From Sphingomonas aerophila (GTDB taxonomy: Bacteria; Pseudomonadota; Alphaproteobacteria; Sphingomonadales; Sphingomonadaceae), in contig NZ_JACIJK010000003.1 in assembly GCF_014199305.1 (NCBI RefSeq), positions 310,001-374,000 on the forward strand: a stretch of 64,000 nt of DNA. Reading direction: 5' to 3'. The position numbers were made by a program, and so were the translations under genes. Below are positions 8,301 through 17,840 of the stretch, piece after piece; the stretch's first letter is position 1, and each line of letters starts with the position of its first letter. The notes below the pieces were generated by a model. The model was not told the origin of the DNA, made no database searches, and saw only the letters and a program-made list of their open reading frames with translations.

Positions 8301-9050
8301 CTACTCTCGCGCGGCGACGGCATAGAGCGCGACGGCGGCGGCGTTTGAGACGTTCAGGCTTTCGATCGCGGAGCTGATCGGCAGCTTCGCCAGTTCGTCG
8401 CAGTGCGCTTCGGTGTTCTGGCGCATCCCTTCGCCTTCCGCGCCCAGCACGATCGCGAAGCGGCGGCCGTTCGCCAAAGATTGAGCCAGTGTCTGGCTGG
8501 CGTGTCCGGTCAGCCCGATCCGCCAGTATCCCGCCTCCGCCATCTCCTCCAAGGCGCGTGCCAGGTTGACCACGCGCACCCAGGGCACCGTCTCAAGCGC
8601 GCCCGACGCTGATCGAGCGAGCGCGCCGCTTTCCGGGGGTGCGTGCCGGTCCTGGGTCACGATGCCGAGCGCGCCGAACGCGGCGGCGGAACGCAGGATC
8701 GCGCCGACATTATGGGGGTCGGTCACCTGGTCGAGGACGACCAGGGGCCGCTCGTCGTCTCGCCCTTGCTCGATCAGGTCGCCCAGCCAAACGTCCTCCA
8801 GCGGCTCCACTTCAGCCACCAGCCCCTGATGCGGCGCATCGGCGGGGACGAGCCGGCCAAGGTCGGCAACGTCCGCCACGGTGGCAGGAAGGGTCGGCGG
8901 CAGGGCGAGGGCGGACAGCGCCTCTCGCGTGCCCCATATTTTCAGCACGCGCCGTTCAGGGTTGGCGAGGGCGGCCGTTACCGCGTGTCGTCCCCAGAAA
9001 CGGGGCCGGCCGGCCGTGCCTTGCGATGGGCGATGTCCGCGACGCGCCAT
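8301..9050 (-). CDS. rlmB: 23S rRNA (guanosine-2'-O-)-methyltransferase, SpoU/TrmH family
   Basis: The 249-residue protein has a short substrate-binding N-domain (FWGRHAVTAALANPERRV) and a SPOUT methyltransferase domain. The trefoil-knot motifs are DQVTDPHNVGAILRSAAAFG, IVLGAEGEGM and LPISSAIESLNVSNAAAVAL. RlmB methylates G2251 in the ribosome's peptidyl-transferase region. Other SpoU members modify other rRNA or tRNA sites, so the precise target is inferred. It converges on the acyltransferase gene with only 3 bases between stops. Confidence 0.88.
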   Translation of the reverse strand: MARRGHRPSQGTAGRPRFWGRHAVTAALANPERRVLKIWGTREALSALALPPTLPATVADVADLGRLVPADAPHQGLVAEVEPLEDVWLGDLIEQGRDDERPLVVLDQVTDPHNVGAILRSAAAFGALGIVTQDRHAPPESGALARSASGALETVPWVRVVNLARALEEMAEAGYWRIGLTGHASQTLAQSLANGRRFAIVLGAEGEGMRQNTEAHCDELAKLPISSAIESLNVSNAAAVALYAVAARE

Positions 9051-9062
9051 GGTTTTTAATCC

Positions 9063-10682
9063 TTAATCGTCGTCGTCGCTGTACGCGAACGGGTCAGTGA
9101 CCGCCGGCTGCGTCGGCAGCGGCGGACGGGGCAGCGCCTGGTCCGCATTGGCGGCGCTGAGCAATACGGAGGCAAGGATCGTCGATCCCTGCCGCATGTC
9201 CTCCGCCTTCAAATGGTCGAAGGTATCGATGGAGCTGTGGTGGATGCGGCTTTCATAGTCGAGCGGATCCTGGATGAACTGAAAGCCCTGGATGCCGATC
9301 TGCTGGAGGAACACATGATCGGTGCCGCCGGTCGGTCGTAGCGCGACCGTGTTCGCGCCCATGGCAGCAAAGGGGGCCAACCACTCGCGCAGGATCGGCA
9401 CGGCCGCCGGGTTGCGTTCGGCATACAGGCCGCGCAGCTTGCCCGACCCGTTGTCGATATTGAAATAGGCGGTGAGGTCTTTGTAGCCCGGCAACGGCGT
9501 GACCGGCCAGCGATTGCTGAACCCATAATAGCGCTGCATTCCCTTGCCACCGGCGCCGTCGCCGGCCCCGCCGCGTGTGGCGAGGTGTTGTTCCACATAG
9601 GCCATCGAGCCCAGGATGCCTTGCTCCTCGCCGACCCACAGGGCGAACCGAATGGTGCGGCGCGGGCGCACGCCGGCGGCGGCGAGGATGCGCGCGGCCT
9701 CCATGATCATGGCCGACCCTGCGCCATTGTCCGCCGCGCCGTCCCCCGCGACCCAGCTGTCGAGGTGCGCGCCTGCCATGACGTAGCCCGCCTTGGGATC
9801 GGTGCCGGGGATCTCGGCAATGATGTTGTATGCCTGGGTGTCGCTGTCGTCGAAGCGCACATCGCTGTTGATCTCCAGCGTCGGCGCCGGGCCGACCTTG
9901 GCGAGGCGGGCGAGACGCCGGTAGTCTTCGGCGGCGATCTGGACGCCGGGCAGGGCAGGGGTCTCGCCCTTGCCAAACAGATAGCCTTCACCCGACACCA
10001 GCTTGCCATCGCGATAGCTCATGGTTGCATAAGCGACGGCGCCCTCGCTTTTCAGGAAAGCATCGAGCTTCTGCGCATAGTCGAGCCGCTTCAGCCGCCG
10101 GTCTGTCGCTGCGGGGTCATAGGTCGGCTGCTGAAAGCGATCGAGCTTGGACAGGTCGTCACCCGACAGGCGGCGAAAGGGCGCCTCGTCCGGCTCATCA
10201 CCGGTGCCGGGCAGCGTCAGCATCACGATCTTGCCCGACAGCTTGCCGCGCCACTTCGCGAAATCCTTTTCTTCCTTCATCGGCGCGACGATCACCGGCG
10301 CGGTGAGCGGGCCGCTGGTGCCGGGCGTCCAGGCGATCGGGATGGCAGTCAGCTGGATCGGACGCGGGGTCAGCATCCGCACCGAGGAACGCTCGATCGA
10401 CCAGCCGCGGCCAAACTCGAACCCTTCCTTGTGGACATTGCGGAGGCCCCAGCGGCTGAACTGGCTTTGGGTCCAGCCCTCTGCCAGGCGCATCGCGGGC
10501 GAGTTGGTCAGGCGTGGGCCGATCACGTCCGCCATGTACTGCGCTGTGACCATGACCTCGCTATGGTTCATGCCCTGATCGAGAATGCTGTTCAGCGCGG
10601 CCGACTTGTCCGTTTTCTTGTCCTGCGCCGCAGCGGGAGCAAGGGCGAACAGGGCGGTGGCGGCGAGCAGCAGGTGGCGCAT
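9063..10682 (-). CDS. Exported M28-family metallopeptidase
   Basis: A 539-residue protein with a signal peptide (MRHLLLAATALFALAPAAAQ). The zinc-peptidase domain contains the M28 motifs GAHLDSWVAGDGAADNGAG (His and Asp metal ligands) and GEEQGILGS (catalytic Glu and ligand). An inserted protease-associated-like region lies before it. It likely acts in the periplasm or at the surface as an aminopeptidase or carboxypeptidase. The tail is acidic (DDDD). It lies 12 bases upstream of rlmB on the same strand. Confidence 0.88.
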   Translation of the reverse strand: MRHLLLAATALFALAPAAAQDKKTDKSAALNSILDQGMNHSEVMVTAQYMADVIGPRLTNSPAMRLAEGWTQSQFSRWGLRNVHKEGFEFGRGWSIERSSVRMLTPRPIQLTAIPIAWTPGTSGPLTAPVIVAPMKEEKDFAKWRGKLSGKIVMLTLPGTGDEPDEAPFRRLSGDDLSKLDRFQQPTYDPAATDRRLKRLDYAQKLDAFLKSEGAVAYATMSYRDGKLVSGEGYLFGKGETPALPGVQIAAEDYRRLARLAKVGPAPTLEINSDVRFDDSDTQAYNIIAEIPGTDPKAGYVMAGAHLDSWVAGDGAADNGAGSAMIMEAARILAAAGVRPRRTIRFALWVGEEQGILGSMAYVEQHLATRGGAGDGAGGKGMQRYYGFSNRWPVTPLPGYKDLTAYFNIDNGSGKLRGLYAERNPAAVPILREWLAPFAAMGANTVALRPTGGTDHVFLQQIGIQGFQFIQDPLDYESRIHHSSIDTFDHLKAEDMRQGSTILASVLLSAANADQALPRPPLPTQPAVTDPFAYSDDDD

Positions 10683-10778
10683 GAAGGCTCCTTGGTCGGG
10701 GACGCGCTCGTGCTAGGGCAAGCCGTCCCGTTTCTGCAAGGCTCGCGCTTGCCCATCGAACATCTATGCCAAGCCGCG

Positions 10779-10808
10779 TTGACAGGCCGGACGCGCTTCG
10801 CCTAGGAG
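10779..10808 (+). promoter_or_regulatory. Probable sigma-70 promoter of tRNA-Tyr
   Basis: TTGACA at 10779-10784 is a perfect -35 box. TAGGAG at 10803-10808 lies 18 bases downstream as a weaker -10 box. The tRNA begins 30 bases after it. Confidence 0.55.
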
Positions 10809-10837
10809 CGCCGCTCGCCCGATGGGGCGACACCTTG

Positions 10838-10923
10838 GGAAGGGTGGCCGAGTGGTTAAAGGCAGCAGACTGTAAATCTGCCCGCGTGAGCGTACACTGG
10901 TTCGAATCCAGTCCCTTCCACCA
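10838..10923 (+). tRNA. tRNA-Tyr (anticodon GTA)
   Basis: The acceptor arms GGAAGGG and CCCTTCC pair perfectly, and the CCA end is encoded (10921-10923). The anticodon GTA is at 10872-10874 in loop CTGTAAA. A long variable arm (CCCGCGTGAGCGTACACTGG region) marks a class II tRNA, as expected for bacterial tRNA-Tyr. The T arm GGTTCGAATCC is canonical. Confidence 0.97.
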
Positions 10924-11245
10924 TCCTCATCGCTGCAAATACAGATTTCCCGACTTTCGTTGCGCGGAGGTGACGGTTCCTATTCCTATTGGAAGTGGGG
11001 TGGATTTCCTCTCACGACAGCGCGCTGAGTGCGTTGGCGATCCGGAAATCGTTGAGCTGCTGAAGTGCTATCTTGAGCAGGTTGAGGCGAGCGGCGACGC
11101 AAGCCGGGTAAGACTGTCGATGAGATGCACCACGGGCTGACGACGACGTCGCCAGTACCAGAGCCGCCTTGCCTGCGATTCACCTCCTCGGCCTGCTGAA
11201 GCATATCGAGTGACTCACCACTGATCCGGCGAAACCGGTGGTCGG
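10924..11245. other. Intergenic stretch without a convincing gene
   Basis: Short open frames exist on both strands, but none has both a ribosome site and protein-like composition. A plus-strand run coding EIVELLKCYLEQVEASGDA looks faintly protein-like and might be a relic, but it lacks a start. Confidence 0.4.
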
Positions 11246-11356
11246 CTAGTCAAGCTTGGTGAGGATGATCACGACGATCGCAACCATGGCGGAGATCGTG
11301 GTGGCCCAGAGCACGAAGACCCCGATCGCATCGAAATACTGAGCCTTCCCGGTCAT
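11246..11356 (-). CDS. 36-residue single-pass membrane peptide
   Basis: An open frame of 36 codons starts with ATG (11356-11354) and ends in TAG (11248-11246). A strong ribosome site, GGAGA, lies seven bases upstream of the ATG. The product begins MTGKAQYFDAIGVFVLW and then forms a single hydrophobic helix ending VVIILTKLD, giving a short polar N-terminus and a charged tail. It is divergent from the VIT-family gene, so the two may share the intervening control region. I know no named family for it. The ribosome site and topology argue that it is real. Confidence 0.6.
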   Translation of the reverse strand: MTGKAQYFDAIGVFVLWATTISAMVAIVVIILTKLD

Positions 11357-11525
11357 GATCTGTCTCCTATCGAGGAAATCATGGCCCGCTTGCCGATCCG
11401 GTGACATCCGTTCAGGCCCTTACGGCGAACTACATATTACCGCACCAGAACCGTCCACTTATTACCGTTCCCGGACCTCGGAGGCGAAAACGTGCAGAGC
11501 GGTGTGGGCAAGCCGATCCGATCCG

Positions 11526-12296
11526 ATGCGCGCATCGTCTGACACGATGGGCGCGTCGCCCAGCTCTCGAGCCGCGCATGCTCCGGAGCGGATCCGCGAG
11601 CGCCTGGCACAACCTCCGGCAGAAAGCGTGCTTGGGGACGTGATGCTCGGCGGAGTGGACGGGGTCGTGACAACATTTGCGGTGGTGGCGAGCAGCGTCG
11701 GCAGAAGCCTGCCCACCGAAACGGTCGTGATCCTGGGCGTGGCCAACCTTGTGGCGGATGGCTTCAGCATGGCCGCGAGCAATTACCTGGGAACCCGCAG
11801 TCGCCAGCAAGCCGTCGAAATGGCCCACGCGGACGAGGTTCGACAGATCGAAACCTATCCCGAAGGGGAGCGACGAGAGATTGAGGAGATCTACGCAAGC
11901 AAGGGCCTGGACGAACAAACGCTGCGCCGGGTTGTAGCTCAGATCACGGCCGACCGGCGCGTTTGGGTCCTTACGATGCTCGCAGAGGAGCTTCGGCTCA
12001 GCGCGGCGATCGTGCATCTTGTCCAGTCGGCGTTGGTCACCTTCGCTGCCTTTGTCCTGTTCGGCCTGCTGCCTCTCCTGCCCTTTCTGATCGGCGACAT
12101 GAAAGAACCGGTGGTACCCAGCGCCCTGATGTCCGTTGTAGCGTTCTTCGCTCTCGGGGCGGGGAAGGGGCTGGCCCTGAAACAGCGCTGGGCCACGGCG
12201 GGTGCCGTCACGCTCCTGGTCGGCGGCGCTGCGGCAGGGCTCGCCTATACGGCCGGGTTGTTGCTGCAGGCCGCCCACATCGCGGGGACGCAGTGA
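11526..12296 (+). CDS. VIT1/CCC1-family transporter
   Basis: A 256-residue membrane protein of the VIT1/CCC1 family, which moves Fe2+ or Mn2+ across membranes. DVMLGGVDGVVTTFAVVASS is the characteristic first helix and NLVADGFSMAASNYLG the second. A charged loop (about 105-160, rich in Glu) carries family metal-binding residues, and three more helices follow. The start could be the ATG at 11526 or 11547; no strong ribosome site is seen. An out-of-frame GTG at 11492 does have a perfect one and opens a 16-codon frame ending at 11542. Its stop overlaps the start of the cation ATPase (GTGA). Confidence 0.85.
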   Translation: MRASSDTMGASPSSRAAHAPERIRERLAQPPAESVLGDVMLGGVDGVVTTFAVVASSVGRSLPTETVVILGVANLVADGFSMAASNYLGTRSRQQAVEMAHADEVRQIETYPEGERREIEEIYASKGLDEQTLRRVVAQITADRRVWVLTMLAEELRLSAAIVHLVQSALVTFAAFVLFGLLPLLPFLIGDMKEPVVPSALMSVVAFFALGAGKGLALKQRWATAGAVTLLVGGAAAGLAYTAGLLLQAAHIAGTQ

Positions 12297-14962
12297 GTTC
12301 GGGCGGCTTAGATCCGGCGTTCCCGGCGCCACAAAGCATCATGGAGATCGCTCCTGCCAGGACGGCAGCTTGGCACAGCCTGACAGCGCAGAACTGCCTG
12401 GAGCGTCTGAACAGCTCGCCAGCCGGCCTATCGTTGGACGGGGTCGCTGCTCGTCGGCGCCAGTTCGGACGCAACGAGATGCCTCGCCCACGGCAACCCT
12501 CCTGGGCGACGCTGTTCGTCAGACAGTTCCGCAGTCCGCTCATCTATCTGCTGCTTGGCGCAGCGATCCTGGCCCACACCATGGGCGAGGCCGCGGACAC
12601 TGCGTTCATCCTCGCCGTCTTGTTCCTAAATGCGTTGATCGGAGCGATCCAGGAGGGCCGGGCAGGGGCAAGCGCCGAAGCACTGGAACGGATCGTTCGC
12701 CAGACGGCCCGGGCCGAGCGCGAAGGACAGGTCATCGAGCTGGACGCGGGCGACCTGGTGCCGGGAGACCTTGTCCTTGTCGAGTCGGGCGCGGCGGTGC
12801 CGGCCGATCTTCGGCTCGTTGCAGGCAGCAACGTGCTGGTGAACGAGTCGTTGCTCACCCGCGAAGCGATGCCGGTAGCGAAGCTCGCTGACGCCTCTGT
12901 ACCAGCACTGGCGGCCGTCGCCGACCGTGAAACGATGCTGCACGCCGGCACCACCATCGTTTCAGGCCGCGCGAAAGGCGTAGTCGTCGCGATCGGGATG
13001 CACACGCAGTTGGGCGCTATAGGTACGTCGTTGCGCTCATCCAACGCGCCGCTTCCGCCGCTCATGACCTACATGAAGCGCCTGTCACGGCAGATCGGGC
13101 TGATGACGGTCATCCTGGTGGGCGTCCTGGCAGTAACGATGCTGGTTCGCGGCACGGCGCCGGACCAGATCCTGCTCCTTGCGGTGGCGCTTGCCGTGTC
13201 GGCTATTCCGGAAGGTCTGCCCGTCGCGGTCACCGTCGCTCTGGCGGTGGCAGGGCGGCGAATGGCGGCGCGCCATGTGATCGTTCGCACCCTACCGGCG
13301 GTCGAGGGCCTCGGCGCCTGCACCGTGATCGCGACCGACAAGACGGGGACCCTCACGCTCAATCGCTTGTCCGTCGAAATTGTGCTGACCGAGACCGGCG
13401 AGCAGATCGCGCCGACATCTATGGGGGCATCCATCCCGACCCTGCGCAGGATCGCGTGGGCCGCCGCCGCTTGCAACGAAGCCAGTCGGTCATCAGCCGG
13501 CGAGATCATCGGCGACAGCGTCGACGTCGCGCTTCTGCGGTTCGCCGAGAAGGCCGGAGGCATGGAGAGGAACGTGCGCCTCGCCCTGATGCCATATGAG
13601 CCGAAGAACCGCTTCGCGAGTGTCGCGGTTCGGTCCGAATCCGGCATAGACGTTCTGGCCAAGGGAGCCGTCGAAACGATCCTGCCGATGTGCGATGCCG
13701 TCGACGATCGCGTGCATCGCGCGGCAGAACGGCTGGCGACCGATGGATACCGTGTACTCGCGCTTGCAGGGACAGCGGTAGCTGACGTGGACGCCGTTGA
13801 CCTCGCCCACCCTAATGGTCTCGCGCTGATCGGCCTGGTCGGCCTCCTCGACCCGCTGCGGCCGGAAGCCGGTCCTGCTATTCGGGCCTGCCGCAGCGCT
13901 GGGATCAGGGTGTGCATGGTCACAGGCGACCACCCTGCCACGGCGATGGCCATCGCGCGACAACTCGGCCTGGCGCACCGGGATGGCCAACTCCTGACCG
14001 GTGCGGAGATGGAGCGGCTGGCAACGAACACCGACGCGTTGCAAGCGGCCGTTCGCGGCGCCCGGATCTTCGCTCGCATGGATCCTTCGCAGAAGCTCAC
14101 ATTGGTGGAAGCCCTCCGGGCTGACGGAGAGGTGGCCACCGTCACCGGAGATGGGGTCAACGACGCGCCGGCGCTCCAGGCGGCGGACCTCGGCGTCGCC
14201 ATGGGCCTGGGTGGAACCGACGTCGCGCGCGGCGCGGCCGACCTGATCCTGACCGATGACAACTTCGCGTCCATCGTCGCAGGAGTGGAGGAGGGGCGGG
14301 TCGCGTTCGCCAACATCCGCAAGGTCACGATGTTCGTACTTGGCACCGGGCTTGCGGAGATCGGCACATTCGTGGTGGCGCTCCTGGCCGGCCTGCCAAT
14401 GCCGATGACGGCGGTCCAGCTGTTGTGGGCCAACCTCATCACCGAAAGCGCCCAAACGGCTGCGCTCGCGCTCGGTCGGGGAGAGGGGGACGAACTTGCG
14501 AGAAAACCCCGGGCATCGGGCGGACACGTCGTCGATCGGGCCGCGCTGGCATTGTTGCTGCCGCCGGCGATTGCAATGGCCGCCTTCGCTGGCGGCCTTT
14601 TCTGCTGGGAGTTGAGCCGCGGCAACACAGTGATCGAATCGCGCGGAAGCGTGCTGCTTGCGACAGTGCTGTTCCAGAACATCTTCGCCCTGACGCTGCG
14701 GAGCGAAGGACGTCCGATCTGGCGAGAGCGGCTGACGAGTAACCCGTGGCTCCTTTTGGGCGTTGCCGCCGCCCTGTTAATTCAATCGGCAGCCTTTACC
14801 ATCACGCCCTTGGCCGGCCTTCTCGGGATCGTACCCCCTGACCTGGCAAGCATCGTCGTCTGTATCGGTGGTGCGGTGCTGACCCTCGCTGCTGCCGAAG
14901 CGGCCAAGTTCGCAAGACGCGGTCGAGCCCTGCCGCAAGATCGGCTGATAGCCTTGATGTAG
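12293..14962 (+). CDS. P2-type cation-transporting ATPase
   Basis: An 889-residue P-type ATPase of the Ca2+-pump-like P2 class. The GTG start at 12293 overlaps the VIT stop by four bases and restores the N-terminal cation-ATPase domain (WHSLTAQNCLERLNSS). Phosphorylation motif DKTGTLT has D349; PEGLP in helix 4 starts at P306; the hinge GDGVNDAP is near residue 619; MVTGDHPATA is present. Odd: the actuator motif, normally TGE, reads T189-R190-E191 (NESLLTREAMPV). In helix 6 the usual N..TDG reads NLITES. The ion could be Ca2+, Mn2+ or something else. Related pumps occur in hypoxia regulons (CtpF of mycobacteria). Confidence 0.9.
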   Translation: MSSGGLDPAFPAPQSIMEIAPARTAAWHSLTAQNCLERLNSSPAGLSLDGVAARRRQFGRNEMPRPRQPSWATLFVRQFRSPLIYLLLGAAILAHTMGEAADTAFILAVLFLNALIGAIQEGRAGASAEALERIVRQTARAEREGQVIELDAGDLVPGDLVLVESGAAVPADLRLVAGSNVLVNESLLTREAMPVAKLADASVPALAAVADRETMLHAGTTIVSGRAKGVVVAIGMHTQLGAIGTSLRSSNAPLPPLMTYMKRLSRQIGLMTVILVGVLAVTMLVRGTAPDQILLLAVALAVSAIPEGLPVAVTVALAVAGRRMAARHVIVRTLPAVEGLGACTVIATDKTGTLTLNRLSVEIVLTETGEQIAPTSMGASIPTLRRIAWAAAACNEASRSSAGEIIGDSVDVALLRFAEKAGGMERNVRLALMPYEPKNRFASVAVRSESGIDVLAKGAVETILPMCDAVDDRVHRAAERLATDGYRVLALAGTAVADVDAVDLAHPNGLALIGLVGLLDPLRPEAGPAIRACRSAGIRVCMVTGDHPATAMAIARQLGLAHRDGQLLTGAEMERLATNTDALQAAVRGARIFARMDPSQKLTLVEALRADGEVATVTGDGVNDAPALQAADLGVAMGLGGTDVARGAADLILTDDNFASIVAGVEEGRVAFANIRKVTMFVLGTGLAEIGTFVVALLAGLPMPMTAVQLLWANLITESAQTAALALGRGEGDELARKPRASGGHVVDRAALALLLPPAIAMAAFAGGLFCWELSRGNTVIESRGSVLLATVLFQNIFALTLRSEGRPIWRERLTSNPWLLLGVAAALLIQSAAFTITPLAGLLGIVPPDLASIVVCIGGAVLTLAAAEAAKFARRGRALPQDRLIALM

Positions 14963-15046
14963 GAGTACCTCGTCCGTCTCAGCCGGGTCACTGCCGGGGC
15001 GGCGAACATGGAACCGGCGATCCGGTGTACCCCGGATGTCGGCATC

Positions 15047-15061
15047 CGTACCTTTGCGGAT
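15047..15061 (+). promoter_or_regulatory. Shared 15-base element upstream of the Pat-like gene
   Basis: CGTACCTTTGCGGAT ends 52 bases before the ATG at 15114. The same sequence with one change occurs on the other strand 54 bases before the universal stress gene that starts at 19507. The matched spacing suggests a common activator or promoter element. Confidence 0.4.
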
Positions 15062-15113
15062 CGTCGACGTAGGGAGGACGGTGCGAATTGGCGGCAACCT
15101 TCGGAGAAGCCCC

Positions 15114-17744
15114 ATGACCATCCGCAACCTCGAAACATTGCTACACCCACGATCAATCGTCGTCGTTGGAGGATCGGCATGCCCCGGGGCACTCGGAACC
15201 AAGGTGCTGTCCAACTTGGTCGAAGGCGGTTTTCCGGGCCGATACGGGTCGTCAATCCGAAGCCTGTCTATCGCGACGGGGTTCAGTGGGCTGCTTCGGT
15301 TGCGGCACTCGACCAAGTGCCCGACCTGGCGATCGTGGTCACCCCAGCCGCGGCAGTGCCGGCCGTGATCGACGAACTCGGGAGCGGCGGCACAAAGGTG
15401 GCCGTGGTTCTGTCGTCAGGGCTGGACGCGGCGCAACGTACCGCGATGCTAGAAGCGGCCGGCGTACACCGACTGCGGATCGTCGGGCCGAACAGCCTCG
15501 GCGTGCTGCTGCCGCGCTCGGGGTGCAACGCGTCGTTCGCCGCCCGCCGTTCGGCACCCGGCAAACTCGCCTTCCTCTCTCAAAGCGGCGCCGTTGTGAC
15601 AGCCATGGCGGACTGGGCCGCCGATAAGCAGGTCGGCTTTTCGGCAATGGTGTCGATGGGAGAGATGGCCGACGTGGATGCCGGTGATCTGGTCGATTTC
15701 TACGCGGTCAACCCTAACACGGACGCGATCCTCCTGTACCTTGAAGGACTGACTAACGGGGCCAAGTTCCTGTCCGCGGCTCGAACAGCGACGCGCGTCA
15801 AACCCGTCATCGCGATAAGGCCGGCCAAAGCGAACAGGCCGGCAGAGCGGCACAAACGCACAGTGGCGCACTGGCAGGGAGCCACGACGTATGCGTCTCG
15901 GCACTGCGGAGAGCAGGCGTGATCGTGGTGAATTCCTTCACCGAGCTGTTTGACGCGGCCGAGGTCGTAAGCCGCTACCGCCCGGCCCGATGCGACAGAC
16001 TTGCGATCGTGACGAACGGCGGCGGTGCGGGGGTGCTGGCGACCGACGCTCTTGAATCCACAGGGGGCGAACTGGCCAGCCTTGGCCTCGATACCATCAC
16101 CGTGTTGAACGAGAAGCTGCCCAGGAACTGGTCGCGATCAAACCCCATAGACGTCGTCGGCGACGCAAAGGCCGAGCGGTTCGAGGATAGCGCCCGGGCG
16201 GCGTTGGCGGATCCCGAGGTCGATGCACTGCTCGTCATTCATTGCCCGACCGCGATCGCGACCGGGATCGATGTGGCCGCGGGGGTCCTGAGGGCAGCCG
16301 CGGAGCAGCGGCGTCGCGGCGCCAAGCCCGTCATCGGGTGCTGGCTCGGCACCTCCAACGCTGCAGGCGTACGGGGTCAGTTCGAGCTTGCCGGCGTGCC
16401 ATTGTTCGACAATCTCGACGACGCCGTCCGCGGCTTTGGCCACCTGCGCCAGGCGGCGCTGGGACGCGACGCCGTATTGCACGCGCCAGCCCGCGTCACC
16501 TTGGCGGACCACGACCGGGAGCTTGCCAAAACCAACATCGCCTGGGCGCGGGGTGAGCACCGGACATGCTTCAGGCAGCAGAGGCCCGAGCGCTCCTTTC
16601 CGCCTATGGGGTGCCGACAGTCAGTTCGCGGCTTGCCCGCGACGCAGAGGCCGTGGCGGAGGCGTGCGGCAAGATCGACGGAGCCTTCGCGGTCAAGATC
16701 GTCTCGCCACAGCTGTCGCACAAGACCGACGTGGGCGGGGTTGCGCTGGACCTCCCAACGCCGGAGGCGGCCGTTGCCGCAGCCCAAGTCATGAAAAGCC
16801 GGATCGGCCACGAACACCCGGACGCTTGCCTGATCGGTTTTGAGGTGGAGCCGATGATCCGGGTCCCACATTCGATCGAGCTGCTGGTCGGCTTGGCCCA
16901 GGACCCGGTGTTCGGGCCGGTCATCACTGTCGGAGCAGGCGGGGAGGCCGTGGAGGTCTTGGCCGACCGCGCCCTGGAATTACCGCCGCTCGACGACGAA
17001 CTGGCGCGAGCCATGATCGCCCGCACCCGGGTGTCCCGTTTGTTGGCCGGGTATCGTCATGTACCCCCCGCCGATATCGATGCCATCGTACGAGTGATCA
17101 ACGCGGTGTCTGCAATCGCCGTCGATCTGCCCGACATCGTGGAACTCGACATAAATCCATTGCTGGTCCACCCGGGTGGCGTCGTCGCTCTCGACTACCG
17201 GGTTCGGATTGCCGAGACGCCGCAACAGTCCCGCCTTGCGATCCGGCCCGTGCCGAACGAGTGGACCGGCGATCTGGTGACCCGTGCGGGGGTGGCCTTG
17301 CACGTTCGGCCTGTAATCCCGACCGACGAGGATGCACTGGCCGAACTTTTCCGACACGTGTCGCCCGAGGTCATGCGTTTCCGCTTTTTAACTGGACTGT
17401 GGGAGGTCGGCCGGGACCGCCTGGTCGCGATGTCGCAAGTGGATTACCGCCGTACGATCAACTTTCTGGCGTTCGCCGGACCAACCCTGATTGCAACGGC
17501 AATGCTTGCGTGCGACCCGGATCTCACCCGGGCGGAACTCGCCGTCTCCGTTCATCGCGACTGGAAAGGCAAGGGTGTAAGCTGGACCCTGGTCGAGCAC
17601 GTCCTGCGATACGCCCGAGCCGAAGGCATCTCCACCGTGGAGTCGATCGAAAGCATCGACAATCATGCGGCTCTTTCGCTGGAGCGAGAGATGGGCTTCG
17701 TGCCCCAAGGTGGAGGCGAGCCGGGCGAACGGGTGGTTCGTTAA
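15114..17744 (+). pseudogene. Pat-like ADP-forming acyl-CoA synthetase/GNAT protein acetyltransferase, three frameshifts
   Basis: The reading frames together make one protein of about 875 residues. In order these are a CoA-binding domain (LLHPRSIVVVGGS), a succinyl-CoA-ligase-like part (THSGALAG), an ATP-grasp domain (KIVSPQLSHKTDVGGVAL, ELDINPLLV) and a C-terminal GNAT domain (VHRDWKGKGVSWTLVEH). This is the PatZ/Pat layout; such enzymes acetylate lysines, often to silence acetyl-CoA synthetase. The frame shifts by -1 near 15236-15242, near 15821-15828 and near 16551-16563, each inside a GG run that would need one more base. ATG 15114 follows GGAG. Flanking coding sequence is well preserved, so either the gene died recently or the assembly lost bases. 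Confidence 0.75.
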
Positions 17745-17840
17745 AACACCCAGGCAGCCCGAGTGTAGCGGCGTCCTCAACCCGGCCCTGTAGGGGGCGG
17801 TCAGCATGTTCGAATTGGAGTTGCGCCGAGGAGAAGTCCC

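Noticed and set aside
10986..11204. Minus-strand frame of 72 codons after tRNA-Tyr
   Set aside because: No ribosome site, and the composition is unlike real proteins in this window.
13069..14682. 537-codon open frame on the minus strand inside the P-type ATPase gene
   Set aside because: It lies opposite a gene with all P-type ATPase motifs, and its product is Ser/Arg/Ala-rich without domains. It is a GC-rich antisense shadow.
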